From the NCBI RefSeq assembly GCF_001637325.1, contig NZ_LRXL01000049.1, positions 1-64,000 of the forward strand: a stretch of DNA of 64,000 nucleotides. Direction: 5' to 3'. The notes below the pieces were generated by a model. The model ran no database searches. It had not been told where the DNA came from and saw only the letters and a list, made by a program, of their open reading frames with translations. Below are positions 16,401-23,768 of the stretch, piece after piece. A program made the position numbers and the translations under genes. Each line of letters starts with the position of its first letter. Positions within the stretch are counted from its first letter, which is position 1. Source of the DNA: Cochleicola gelatinilyticus. Lineage in GTDB: Bacteria; Bacteroidota; Bacteroidia; Flavobacteriales; Flavobacteriaceae.

Positions 16401-18720
16401 TAGGTGCAGCAAAAATAGCTCCTCCAGAAGCACTTCCGTTAACAGCTAGATTCGCATTGAAATTTGTTGAGATTATAGTTAATGGTCCTCCTACAGAATA
16501 AACACCTCCACCACCAGTTGTACCACCGATAGCTTCATTATTATCTAGACTAACGCCATTTATCGTCATTAGTCCTAAACCATTCCATAATCCACCACCT
16601 TCTACAGCGGTATTATTACTTACAATACCTCCATTAAAAGTAACATCTGCAGGTCCTGAAACATGAAGTCCACCTCCGTTACCGGCAGCAGCTCCTGCTC
16701 CAGTAGCAGTATTGTTATCTAAATTAAGTTCATCAAATGTATATGATTCACCAGAAGTAGTAAGAAGTTCAATTCCTCCACCAGCTCTATTTGCTGTATT
16801 ATTCTGAAGGGTTACATTGGTTAATGTCAAAGTTCCGGGAGTAGCATTAAAAATTGCACCTCCAGATCCGTTCTCACCATTTGCAACATTTCCGTCAAGA
16901 ACTGAATTAAGAAGAATTAAATCTCCTCCATTATTAAAGATTGCTCCTCCTCCATCGTCTGCAGCATCTCCACTTGCAATGTTTGAGTTCATGTTTGGAT
17001 TGTCTAAGGTCATTGTACTCCCTACTTGATTCCAAACACCACCACCTTCTCGAGCGGCAAAATTGTCATTAATATTTCCTCCAATGATTGAAACAGTTGC
17101 AACTCCAGAAACATGAAGGAAACCTCCATTACCAGGGTTAGGTAAATCTGAACCTGCATTGTTCTGATTCATATTAATATCGGTCGTGGTTAATGTACCA
17201 TCTATAATTTCGATACCTCCCCCTGCGCGATACGCACTATTATTAGATACAGATGTATCAACTCCAGAAATTGTTACATCTCCAGCAGTACTTAAAATAC
17301 CTCCACCAGAACCTGACGTTCCTGTCGCTGAATTTCCGTCTACAGTACTTGTTCCGTTTATAATGAGTGTACCTCCATTATTGAAAATTCCACCACCACC
17401 ATCGTCTGCTCCAGCTCCTTGAGCTTCATTTGCATTTACCGTAGTATTGGTTACAGTCATTGTCCCAATTCCATTCCAAAGACCTCCACCTTCTAAGGCA
17501 GCAGTATTTGCAGCAACGTTAGAATCTGTAATTATTAAACTTGCATCTCCGGTTAAGTGAATTGCTCCACCATTTCCAGGTGCTCCGTTAGCTACATTAT
17601 TTCCTAAATCACTATTTGCTACTGTTAATGTTCCACCAGCAGACATTTCGATTGCACCACCAGCACGATTTGCTTCATTACCTTGAAAGAATCCTCCTGT
17701 TGGAGCTCCATCAATATCAACAATTGTATTAGGTGCAGCAAAAATAGCTCCTCCGGAAGCACTTCCGTTAACAGCTAAATTTGCATTAAAATTTGTATCT
17801 AAAATATTAAGTGGACCTCCCACTGAATAAACACCACCACCACCGGTTGTACCACCAATAGCTTCGTTATTATCGAAACTTACGCTGTTAATTGTCATTA
17901 ATCCGCTTCCATTCCAAAAACCTCCACCTTCTACAGCAGTATTATTGCTAACTACACCTCCGGTAATTACAGAATTTGCTCCACCAGTAATATGTAAAGC
18001 TCCACCATTTCCTGGAGGGCCTAAAGCTACATTTCCATCAAAAAAGGTATTTGTGATTGTAAGTAAATCGGGTGATTTAACTTCAATCGCACCACCTGCA
18101 CGGTTAGTAATGTTATTTGTAAACGTTGAATTTAGAACTGTTAAAGTACCAGAATTAATGTTACCAACAGCTCCACCACTACTTGCAGTAGTATTGGTCG
18201 CTGTATTATTGGTAAATGAGCATCCGTCGATAATTAAATTAGACCCATCTGCCCCAAGTGCTCCAGCTCCGTTCATACCGTTAGTTGTATTCCCAGTAAA
18301 TTCACAATTGAGAACTAATGCATTTGCAACGTTCTGAATCCCGACAGCTCCGGCATCACCAGTTGCTGTAGCATTCTGAAAAGTAATTTCTTCAATACTT
18401 AAAGATGAAAAGCCTACTGCTGCAAATATTCTAGCAGCGTTCGCACTTCCATCTAATATTGTATTTCCAATACCTGTTCCAGTAATAATAAGGTCATCAG
18501 ATATTAAAATGAGACCACTTGTTAAGTTGACTGTATAATCATTATCAAAAGAAATAGTATTTGGCCCTGCTGTCGTATTTGCTAATTGAACAGCTTCCCG
18601 CAAAGATCCGGGACCAGTATCGTTATTATTCGTAACAACAAATTGCCCGAAGGAAATTGTTGTAGAAATTAAAAAAATAGAAACCAGAAATAAAAGGTTT
18701 CGAGTAGTTGTTCTTCTCAT
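10405..18720 (-). CDS. Giant beta-helix repeat protein with T9SS sorting domain
   Basis: A 2771-residue secreted protein. Residues 1-25 form a signal peptide ending at SFGQ. Next comes a GPGSLREAV module, often found at the start of such proteins. From about residue 130 to 2600 the protein consists of right-handed beta-helix rungs of 26-34 residues, each opening with a GGG or GGA turn. Five rung types recur in order (GSGGG, RAGGGIE, GNGGGLH, EGGGLWN, NGGGGIYN), giving a 147-148-residue super-repeat; I count 16 EGGG-W-type rungs. After them comes a choice-of-anchor Q-like segment (LADNGGTT ... DIGAFE) and a C-terminal T9SS type A domain (LYPNPSNGLVTL to the end). It should be exported by Sec and T9SS to the cell surface or medium. 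An adhesive or glycan-binding role is plausible but not shown, and no enzyme motif is seen. Confidence 0.93.
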   Translation of the reverse strand: MRRTTTRNLLFLVSIFLISTTISFGQFVVTNNNDTGPGSLREAVQLANTTAGPNTISFDNDYTVNLTSGLILISDDLIITGTGIGNTILDGSANAARIFAAVGFSSLSIEEITFQNATATGDAGAVGIQNVANALVLNCEFTGNTTNGMNGAGALGADGSNLIIDGCSFTNNTATNTTASSGGAVGNINSGTLTVLNSTFTNNITNRAGGAIEVKSPDLLTITNTFFDGNVALGPPGNGGALHITGGANSVITGGVVSNNTAVEGGGFWNGSGLMTINSVSFDNNEAIGGTTGGGGVYSVGGPLNILDTNFNANLAVNGSASGGAIFAAPNTIVDIDGAPTGGFFQGNEANRAGGAIEMSAGGTLTVANSDLGNNVANGAPGNGGAIHLTGDASLIITDSNVAANTAALEGGGLWNGIGTMTVTNTTVNANEAQGAGADDGGGGIFNNGGTLIINGTSTVDGNSATGTSGSGGGILSTAGDVTISGVDTSVSNNSAYRAGGGIEIIDGTLTTTDINMNQNNAGSDLPNPGNGGFLHVSGVATVSIIGGNINDNFAAREGGGVWNQVGSTMTLDNPNMNSNIASGDAADDGGGAIFNNGGDLILLNSVLDGNVANGENGSGGAIFNATPGTLTLTNVTLQNNTANRAGGGIELLTTSGESYTFDELNLDNNTATGAGAAAGNGGGLHVSGPADVTFNGGIVSNNTAVEGGGLWNGLGLMTINGVSLDNNEAIGGTTGGGGVYSVGGPLTIISTNFNANLAVNGSASGGAIFAAPNTIVDIEGLPTGGFFQGNEANRAGGAIEMSAGGTLTVANSDLGNNVANGAPGNGGAIHLTGDASLIITDSNVAANTAALEGGGLWNGIGTMTVTNTTVNANEAQGAGADDGGGGIFNNGGTLIINGTSTVDGNLATGTSGSGGGILSTAGDVTISGADTSVSNNSAYRAGGGIEIIDGTLTTTDINMNQNNAGSDAPNPGNGGFLHVSGVATVSIIGGNINDNFAAREGGGVWNQVGSTMTLDNPNMNSNIASGDAADDGGGAIFNNGGDLILLNSVLDGNVANGENGSGGAIFNATPGTLTLTNVTLQNNTANRAGGAIEILGVSGEVYTFDGLILDNNTATGAGAAAGNGGGLHVTGPADVIYNGGSVTNNIAVEGGGLWNNAGTMTVNGVSITGNTANGNATGGGGLFNNGGTLIVDAATTLTQNIAAGEDVGGRGGAIFNNTDGVLTIASGSVINGNYASRAGGAIEDNSGGTLLLNGVTLSGNAAGVDIGLGNTITPNPGNGGALHLSGTTNATVDQFSTISNNLAASEGGGLWNNTGTLTVNTPIIDGNIASGDDATNGGGAVFNNGGTLVLAGGVYSNNLADGESGSGGAVMSTDGNVTITDVVMSFNTSLRAGGAIELIDGTLEVGGNFNLSDNNAGTNPGNGGAVHISGTADATFTGGTVQNNTAAREGGGLWNSTGLMTVSGTVIDANTASGPAGDDGGGGIFNNGGTLTVTTGTAITNNTADGASGSGGGVMSVGGDVTLTGTTVTNNQSNRAGGGIEVAAGTLTLNDVTLDMNDTGVASEAPAPGNGGGLHVGGTANSTINGGTVNGNVAAAEGGGLWNSTGTMDVVGVTVTNNIASGALAENGGGGIYNDGGTLNVDATTLIDSNIADGTAGSGGGVLSTGGDVTLTGTTVTNNQSNRAGGGIEVAAGTLTLNDVTLDMNDTGVASEAPAPGNGGGLHVGGTANSTINGGTVNGNVAAAEGGGLWNSTGTMDVVGVTVTNNIASGVLAENGGGGIYNDGGTLNVDATTLIDSNIADGTAGSGGGVLSTGGDVTLTGTTVTNNQSNRAGGGIEVAAGTLTLNDVTLDMNDTGVASEAPAPGNGGGLHVGGTANSTINGGTVNGNVAAAEGGGLWNSTGTMDVVGVTVTNNIASGVLAENGGGGIYNDGGTLNVDATTLIDSNIADGTAGSGGGVLSTGGDVTLTGTTVTNNQSNRAGGGIEVAAGTLTLNDVTLDMNDTGVASEAPAPGNGGGLHVGGTANSTINGGTVNGNVAAAEGGGLWNGAGSMTVDGTTVDGNTASGADSDQGGGGIYNLSGTLTVQNGATITGNIADGAAGSGGGILNDAGATLVVTGSTISGNTAMRAGGGIEDNSGADSDVTLTDTNLDMNTTAAAPGNGGGLHVTGAGNVSVTGGTVNGNVAAAEGGGLWNGAGSMTVDGTTVDGNTASGAESDQGGGGIYNLSGTLTVQNGAMITGNIADGAAGSGGGILNDAGATLVVTGSTISGNTAMRAGGGIEDNSGADSTIALTDVTLDSNETFTSPGNGGGLHITGPGVATITGGTVNDNVAGSEGGGLWNGSGTMTVDAVTISGNTATGADADNGGAGVFNNGGTLNIVNGSVISGNLATGASGSGGGLLSTDGAVTVTNSVFTDNAANRAGGAIELIDGTLIITDSEIMTNTLNGDAGTPAPGNGAGLHVTGTASTIDIVGSTIVGNTAANDGGGLWNQNGSTMNVLTSTLSENTAAEGGGFYNNTGAITTITRSTISGNSATISGGGISNNGASLDLNAVTVAMNTAAGNGGGIESLTTTSLTNTIVALNTASAGMDVTGTFVSNDFNLIGTDDQDAFPEQANDLEEVDPMLGPLADNGGTTFTHELLEGSVAYNAGNPEDNFNDQIDQSVFGGRRDIGAFESQEVLLAVEDIASNDEGVILYPNPSNGLVTLRIPQTFGTNAEITIIELGSGKIVQTSRTSVSETELNLNSYANGVYIVRIVSENATSVQRLILAK
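11859..12631. repeat. Two tandem copies of a 441-bp unit in the beta-helix gene
   Basis: Near-identical DNA begins at about 11861 and again at about 12302 (offset 441 bp, 147 codons). Stretches of over 100 bases match with only occasional changes. It encodes one complete five-rung super-repeat. Confidence 0.8.
12594..14166. repeat. 444-bp tandem repeat, about 3.5 copies
   Basis: The marker gttgatcgttgaatttgc occurs at 12631, 13075, 13519 and 13963, exactly 444 bp apart, with almost identical sequence between. Each unit encodes 148 residues (five beta-helix rungs). Few, mostly silent differences suggest recent duplication or gene conversion. Confidence 0.9.
15290..17900. repeat. Tandem duplication of a 1329-bp block
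   Basis: Two adjacent copies are offset by exactly 1329 bp (for example the gaagggt segment at 15477 and 16806), equal to 443 codons or three super-repeats. Identity is high in the middle and fades towards both ends, so the limits given are approximate. Confidence 0.88.
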
Positions 18721-19121
18721 AGGGTTTATGGTTTAATTAATAGTTAGATTTTATAATTGTAGGGATAATTCTAATAGTCACAAATTCAGAGTAACTATAT
18801 AAAACATACGGAGAAATAGAAAGAATGGTTTTGTTAAATTATCAAAAAATTAATAATCAAACAGTTGAGTTATAAAAATGCTTTCTTAAATTTTAACAAT
18901 TTGAGTGTAAAAAAGCAAAAGTTTGTTAGTTGTTATAATATTACTAAATATTAAACATCAATCTTAGACTGTTAAGAAAATTTTAGTGTTTATTAAGCAA
19001 TATTTAAGAAATGTAAAAGTAGTACGATGGAGTAAAATTATTCTATATGAAAGTGGAAAGTAATGTGATTTTCTCTATAGTAGTCTGTCTAGAATAAGTT
19101 TTTTTCAAATAGCATTTTGTG
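18721..19121. other. Non-coding region upstream of the giant beta-helix gene
   Basis: Four hundred AT-rich bases with no credible gene. It must hold the promoter of the beta-helix gene. The best -7 candidate on the minus strand is TGAATTTG (18781-18788), one mismatch from consensus and about 60 bases before the ATG; no good -33 element accompanies it. No convincing terminator for purC is visible. Confidence 0.5.
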
Positions 19122-20072
19122 TTACTCGTTGAGAAATTCAACAACGTTTTTTTCAATTCGTCCTAATACATTAGAAACGTCAGCTTTTCTAAATATTTCT
19201 CCAGTAATATTCTCATAAAGTTCAATATAACGTTCTGATACAGATGCAACGTACGCATCGGTCATTTCTGGAACTTTTTGTCCTTCAAGTCCTTGAAAAT
19301 TATTTTCTATTAACCACTGGCGAACAAACTCCTTAGAAAGTTGCTTTTGTGGTGCTCCTTTTTGTTGTCTTTCTGAATATCCTTCAGAATAAAAATAACG
19401 TGAAGAATCAGGGGTATGAATTTCATCTATAAGAACAATTTTTCCTTCTTTTGTTTTTCCGAATTCATATTTAGTATCCACGAGAATAAGGCCTCGCTTT
19501 GCTGCAATTTCAGAACCTCGTTGAAACAATTTTTTGGTATACTCTTCCAACTGAAGGTAGTCACTTTCAGAAACAATTCCTCTTTTTAAAATATCCTCTC
19601 TAGAAATATCTTCATCGTGATCGCCCATTTCAGCTTTGGTAGCAGGAGTAATAATAGGCTCTGGAAAAGCGTCATTCTCTTTCATACCCTCTGGCATTGC
19701 GACTCCACACAGTATTCGCTTACCAGCCTTATATTCCCTTGCAGCGTGACCGCTCATATAGCCCCGAATTACCATTTCGACTTTAAATGGCTCACATGCG
19801 ATACCGACTGCAACATTAGGATCAGGCGTGGCAGTTAACCAGTTTGGCACTAGGTCCTCTGTGTCTCGCATCATCTTTGTAGCAATCTGATTTAAAATTT
19901 GCCCTTTATAGGGAATTCCTTTTGGCATAACCACATCGAACGCACTTAACCGATCGGTAGCTATCATTACCAACACATCATTTTCTAGTGTGTATACTTC
20001 TCTAACTTTTCCGTGGTAAACGTCTTTCTGTCCTGGAAAATTAAAATTTGTTTTGGTAATGGTATTGCTCAT
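19122..20072 (-). CDS. purC: Phosphoribosylaminoimidazole-succinocarboxamide synthase
   Basis: SAICAR synthase of purine biosynthesis: it joins aspartate to CAIR with ATP in the cytoplasm. The 316-residue length fits the longer SAICAR synthase type. Visible family segments are [10 protein letters not shown] near the N-terminus, [28 protein letters not shown] written here as [19 protein letters not shown] and [13 protein letters not shown]. The gene lies 65 bases downstream of phoH on the same strand and may share its transcript. It starts at a clear ATG (MSNTITKTN). Confidence 0.96.
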   Translation of the reverse strand: MSNTITKTNFNFPGQKDVYHGKVREVYTLENDVLVMIATDRLSAFDVVMPKGIPYKGQILNQIATKMMRDTEDLVPNWLTATPDPNVAVGIACEPFKVEMVIRGYMSGHAAREYKAGKRILCGVAMPEGMKENDAFPEPIITPATKAEMGDHDEDISREDILKRGIVSESDYLQLEEYTKKLFQRGSEIAAKRGLILVDTKYEFGKTKEGKIVLIDEIHTPDSSRYFYSEGYSERQQKGAPQKQLSKEFVRQWLIENNFQGLEGQKVPEMTDAYVASVSERYIELYENITGEIFRKADVSNVLGRIEKNVVEFLNE

Positions 20073-20137
20073 TTGGAAACCTATTTTTAATTTAGAAAAT
20101 ATAGCAAGCTACAGTTTGTATTTAATTTGTTTTAATT

Positions 20138-21091
20138 TTAGTCAACATTCTCGATTGCCCGGTATGCGGAAATTACTTCTTTTACAAGTCTGTGACGAAT
20201 TACGTCTTTGTCATCTAGAAAAATCATTCCTACCCCTTTAACATCTTTTAAAACAAGCAATGCTTCTTTTAATCCAGATATAACTCTTCTGGGAAGATCG
20301 ATCTGCCCGGGATCTCCAGTAATCATAAACTTGGCATGTTTCCCCATTCGCGTTAAAAACATTTTCATTTGTGCATGCGTTGTATTTTGTGCTTCGTCTA
20401 AAATTACAAAAGCATTGTCTAAGGTACGTCCACGCATAAATGCCATGGGTGCGATTTGTATAACTCCTTTTTCGATATACGATTCTAATTTTTCATGTGG
20501 AATCATATCACGCAATGCATCATATAAAGGTTGCATATACGGATCGAGTTTTTCTTTAAGATCACCAGGAAGAAAACCAAGATTCTCTCCAGCTTCGACG
20601 GCCGGACGTGTTAGTATGATCCGTTTCACCTCTTTATCTTTTAATGCCTTTACCGCCAATGCAACTCCTGTATAAGTTTTTCCAGTTCCGGCAGGGCCAA
20701 CGGCAAAAACCATATCGTTCTTACTCATAAGTTCTACAAGCTTACGCTGATTGGCAGTTTGTGCTTTAATTAATTTACCACTCACACCATGCACTAAGAC
20801 TTCACCGCTACTCGCTGAAGTTTCATAATCTTCTTTGCTTCGACTTAATAAGACGCGTTCGATGATATTTTCATCAATTTTATTATACTTCGCAAAATGA
20901 TCCAGTAACATAGTAATTCTACGATCGAACTCTTCTAATTCTTCTTCATCGCCGTATACTTTTATCTTACTACCGCGAGCAACAATCTTTAATTTTGGAA
21001 AATACTTCTTTAGAGTATCTATGTTGGTATTCTGAAGTCCAAAGAAATCTCGTGGACTAATTTCGGTTAATTCGATGATAAGTTCGTTCAA
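20138..21091 (-). CDS. phoH: PhoH family ATPase
   Basis: Cytoplasmic P-loop ATPase of the PhoH family, which is linked to RNA metabolism and ribosome maturation. The 317 residues carry Walker A at 132-139 (GPAGTGKT) and a Walker B ILDEAQNT, followed by TGDPGQIDLP. The N-terminal 110 residues hold the small RNA-binding-like region normal in the family. The likely start is a TTG (MNELIIELTE): it fits the conserved N-terminus and there is no ATG near it. It is followed by purC on the same strand and is divergent from the SAM hydrolase gene. Confidence 0.92.
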   Translation of the reverse strand: MNELIIELTEISPRDFFGLQNTNIDTLKKYFPKLKIVARGSKIKVYGDEEELEEFDRRITMLLDHFAKYNKIDENIIERVLLSRSKEDYETSASSGEVLVHGVSGKLIKAQTANQRKLVELMSKNDMVFAVGPAGTGKTYTGVALAVKALKDKEVKRIILTRPAVEAGENLGFLPGDLKEKLDPYMQPLYDALRDMIPHEKLESYIEKGVIQIAPMAFMRGRTLDNAFVILDEAQNTTHAQMKMFLTRMGKHAKFMITGDPGQIDLPRRVISGLKEALLVLKDVKGVGMIFLDDKDVIRHRLVKEVISAYRAIENVD

Positions 21092-21169
21092 AAGCAGCGG
21101 GATTTATCGTATTGTTTATAAGATTTTATACTATGTGTAAATATAGTTTTTCCAATACTAAAAGTACCT

Positions 21170-21177
21170 TATTTTTG
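21170..21177 (+). promoter_or_regulatory. -7 box (TATTTTTG) for the SAM hydrolase operon
   Basis: Exact TAnnTTTG match 36 bases before the ATG at 21214. It nearly touches the TTG at 21184, which makes that TTG an unlikely start. Confidence 0.5.
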
Positions 21178-21213
21178 TGGTAATTGAATCAACAAAATAT
21201 CAACAATCTGCCT

Positions 21214-22044
21214 ATGCCGATTATCACCCTTACAACCGACTTTGGAGAGAAAGACCACTTTGCAGGGGCTGTGAAGGGCGCTATCTATACTGAATTAGAT
21301 ACCGTTAGAATTGTTGATATCTCGCACTCCATTTCTCCTTTTCATCTTACAGAAGCTGCTTATATAATTCAGAATGCATACCGAAGCTTTCCACAAGGAA
21401 CCATTCATATAATAGGGATCGACAGTGAGTTAAACCCTGAGAATAAACATATTGCTGTTTTGCTTGATGGCCATTACTTTATTTGTGCTAACAACGGAAT
21501 TATCTCCATGCTTACCAATGAAATAAATCCTGAAAAAATTGTCGAGATTAACATTCACGATCGCATAACAACTAATTTTCCAGTCCTGGACGTATTTGTA
21601 AAAGTAGCATGTCACATTGCGCGTGGTGGAACCCTTGAAGTGATTGGTAAATCTATTACTGAAATCAAAGAATTAACAGGAATCAATCCGGTGGTAAATG
21701 GAGAAACCAATCAAATTATTGGAAATGTAATTTATATCGATAACTACGGAAATGTGATCTGTAATATTTCTAAAACACTTTTTGATGATATCGGAAAGGG
21801 AAGAAATTTTAAAATCACAGCCCGAACGGCCGTATTTAGCACAATTTACAACAGATATAGTGATGCAATTAATTTCGAAATCGCCAAAGAAAAAAGAGAA
21901 GAGGACGGCAAAAAATTAGCTCTATGGAATTCTTCTGGGTATTTAGAACTATCAATCTACAAAAGCAATCCCAGCACCGTTGGTAGTGCCTCATCCTTAT
22001 TCGGACTTAAATACAGAGATACGATCACGGTTAATTTTGAATAA
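21214..22044 (+). CDS. SAM hydrolase (SAM hydroxide adenosyltransferase, DUF62)
   Basis: Member of the DUF62/fluorinase-like family, which uses a water-derived hydroxide to cleave S-adenosylmethionine to adenosine and methionine. The 276-residue protein has the expected N-terminal motif ITLTTDFGEKDHFAG, DISHSISPF, the GIDSELNPE segment, CANNGIISML and the C-terminal YIDNYGNVICNI. The start is the ATG that gives MPIITLTTDFG, the usual N-terminus. The upstream TTG extension lies at the promoter. The physiological role of these enzymes is little known. The next gene follows after 15 bases, so they probably share a transcript. Confidence 0.9.
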   Translation: MPIITLTTDFGEKDHFAGAVKGAIYTELDTVRIVDISHSISPFHLTEAAYIIQNAYRSFPQGTIHIIGIDSELNPENKHIAVLLDGHYFICANNGIISMLTNEINPEKIVEINIHDRITTNFPVLDVFVKVACHIARGGTLEVIGKSITEIKELTGINPVVNGETNQIIGNVIYIDNYGNVICNISKTLFDDIGKGRNFKITARTAVFSTIYNRYSDAINFEIAKEKREEDGKKLALWNSSGYLELSIYKSNPSTVGSASSLFGLKYRDTITVNFE

Positions 22045-22059
22045 AAAATAAAACAAATT

Positions 22060-22356
22060 ATGTTTACCCGAATTGTAAAAATGGAATTCGACGAAATAAA
22101 GATTCCTGAATTTTTAGCTAATTTTGAAACCGTAAAACAAAAAATCCGAAACTATCCGGGTTGTTTGTTTTTAGAATTGTACCACGACAAAAATAATCCT
22201 ACAATCTTTTTTACCTACAGTCGTTGGAAAGAAGAGCAAGACCTAGAAAATTACAGACACAGTGAATTGTTTAAAGGGGTATGGGCAAAAACAAAACCTA
22301 TGTTTAAAGAAAAAGCTCAGGCATGGAGCGTAGATACGTTGGCTAGTTTAGTATAA
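22060..22356 (+). CDS. Antibiotic biosynthesis monooxygenase (ABM) domain protein
   Basis: A 98-residue single-domain protein with the ferredoxin-like ABM fold of YgiN-type proteins: an N-terminal beta strand (FTRIVKMEF), a helix, the PGCLFLELYHD strand, then FFTYSRWKEEQDLENYR and a hydrophobic helix ending FKEKAQAW. Such proteins are often dimers and may be quinol monooxygenases or heme- or aldehyde-handling enzymes; nothing here decides. The gene is 15 bases after the SAM hydrolase gene and 49 bases before gldF, so it probably sits in the same transcript. Confidence 0.85.
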   Translation: MFTRIVKMEFDEIKIPEFLANFETVKQKIRNYPGCLFLELYHDKNNPTIFFTYSRWKEEQDLENYRHSELFKGVWAKTKPMFKEKAQAWSVDTLASLV

Positions 22357-22405
22357 GTTTTTAATAACAAATCCTTAGCTAAAGAGAATTTTTAGTCTAA
22401 AAAAT

Positions 22406-23119
22406 ATGTTTGCAATAATAAAGAAAGAAATTAATAGTTTTTTTGCCAGCCCGATCGGGTATTTGGTAATTGGAATCTTTCTAACAATTAACGGATTATT
22501 TCTGTGGGTTTTTAATGGCGATTTTAATATTCTCGATGCGGGATTTGCAGACCTTTCTGCATTCTTTCAGCTAGCTCCTTGGGTGTTGCTCTTTCTTATT
22601 CCTGCCGTAACCATGCGTGCCTTTAGTGACGAACTAAAAATGGGTACCTTAGAACTTTTACTCACCAAACCCATTGGGCTTCCAAACATCGTATTGGGTA
22701 AGTTTTTTGGAGCTTTTTTGTTAATTCTAATTGCTCTTACCCCAACATTATTATATGTGTTTACTATTTCTGAATTGGGAAACCCACCCGGAAACTGGGA
22801 TGTAGGAAGCACGATTGGTTCGTATATCGGTTTATTATTTTTAATTATAAGTTACACCGCCATCGGCATCTTTACTTCTACGCTTTCTGAAAATCAGATT
22901 GTAGCATTTATTACTGCCGTTTTTATCTGTTTTGTATTGTATTACGGGTTTGAAGGAGTTGCAACTATGATTCCTTCATTGTCGTTAGAATATTTCGGAA
23001 TGAAAGCACATTTTGATAGTGTAGCACGAGGGGTTTTAGATACTCGAGACCTTGTTTATTTTTTGAGTATTGCTGCCTTGTTCTACTTTTTTACCATGTT
23101 AAAATTAAAAAGAAAATGA
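22406..23119 (+). CDS. gldF: Gliding motility ABC transporter permease GldF
   Basis: Inner-membrane permease of the GldAFG ABC transporter required for gliding motility in Flavobacterium. The 237 residues hold six hydrophobic helices, with the ABC-2 signature region MRAFSDELKMGTLELLLTKP near residue 70 after the second helix. The transport substrate is unknown in the family. The stop codon overlaps the start of the next gene (ATGA), so translation is coupled. The ATPase gene gldA is not in this window. Confidence 0.93.
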   Translation: MFAIIKKEINSFFASPIGYLVIGIFLTINGLFLWVFNGDFNILDAGFADLSAFFQLAPWVLLFLIPAVTMRAFSDELKMGTLELLLTKPIGLPNIVLGKFFGAFLLILIALTPTLLYVFTISELGNPPGNWDVGSTIGSYIGLLFLIISYTAIGIFTSTLSENQIVAFITAVFICFVLYYGFEGVATMIPSLSLEYFGMKAHFDSVARGVLDTRDLVYFLSIAALFYFFTMLKLKRK

Positions 23120-23763
23120 AAAAAATTTTTGTAATTCTATTTCTATTTTCAGTTAGCCTAACGGTGTATGCAGAGAAAATTTTTCATCCGGCAACAATAA
23201 CTTTACATGATGGTGATGAATTTTCAGGGCTAGCACGATTTAATGGGAAAGAACATGTTGAATTTAAAATTGATGAAGAGGCTACGATAGAAGAACTTGA
23301 TGAATATTTACTGAAACTTATTACGTTTGATATTGAGCCGTATAATACTTTCGAGTATGTAGTACTCAACGACAAGTATAAGTTAGCTCAGAAAATTGTA
23401 GAGGGACCTATATCTTTATTTGTAAGATGGAAGTATGATTTTAATGATCAAATTACTTTAGATTCCTATGAAAGAGCCACACTTGACAAGTTAAAATCAA
23501 CTGTTACAACTTATAATCATGGAACTGGTCAATTTGGTTCCGGCCCTGGAATTGATAGTCTATTTGAAAAGTTCGATCGGTTCTTTTTAGGTCGCAGGGA
23601 TAAAGTACAAGTAGTAGAAGATATACAATTCAAGTTTCGGAAAGAAGCCAGAAAGTGGTTTGCAGATTGTCCTGAAATCATTGAGTACACCGATAGTCGG
23701 GAATGGAAATACAAAGATTTAAAAAATATCGTAGAATTCTATAATCAGTTCTGCGGAAGCTAA
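23116..23763 (+). CDS. Unknown secreted protein between gldF and gldG
   Basis: A 215-residue protein with a signal peptide (cleavage near VYAEK). The mature part begins with a beta-rich stretch (TITLHDGDEFSGLARFNG), has an acidic segment around residues 50-62, a second beta region up to about residue 115, a Gly-rich linker (GTGQFGSGPG) and a charged helical C-terminus. No catalytic motif is seen. The TLHDG start recalls small bacteroidetal periplasmic proteins of unknown role. It overlaps gldF by 4 bases and ends 5 bases before gldG, so all three are translated from one message. gldF and gldG are, to my knowledge, usually adjacent, which makes this insertion unusual. Confidence 0.85.
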   Translation: MKKIFVILFLFSVSLTVYAEKIFHPATITLHDGDEFSGLARFNGKEHVEFKIDEEATIEELDEYLLKLITFDIEPYNTFEYVVLNDKYKLAQKIVEGPISLFVRWKYDFNDQITLDSYERATLDKLKSTVTTYNHGTGQFGSGPGIDSLFEKFDRFFLGRRDKVQVVEDIQFKFRKEARKWFADCPEIIEYTDSREWKYKDLKNIVEFYNQFCGS

Positions 23764-23768
23764 TTATT

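Noticed and set aside
10967-18337. Many plus-strand, Pro- and Ser-rich open frames opposite the giant beta-helix gene
   Set aside because: They are antisense images of the Gly/Asn-rich repeats (GGA/GGT codons read backwards as Pro), repeat with the same 441, 444 and 1329 bp periods, and have no start signals.
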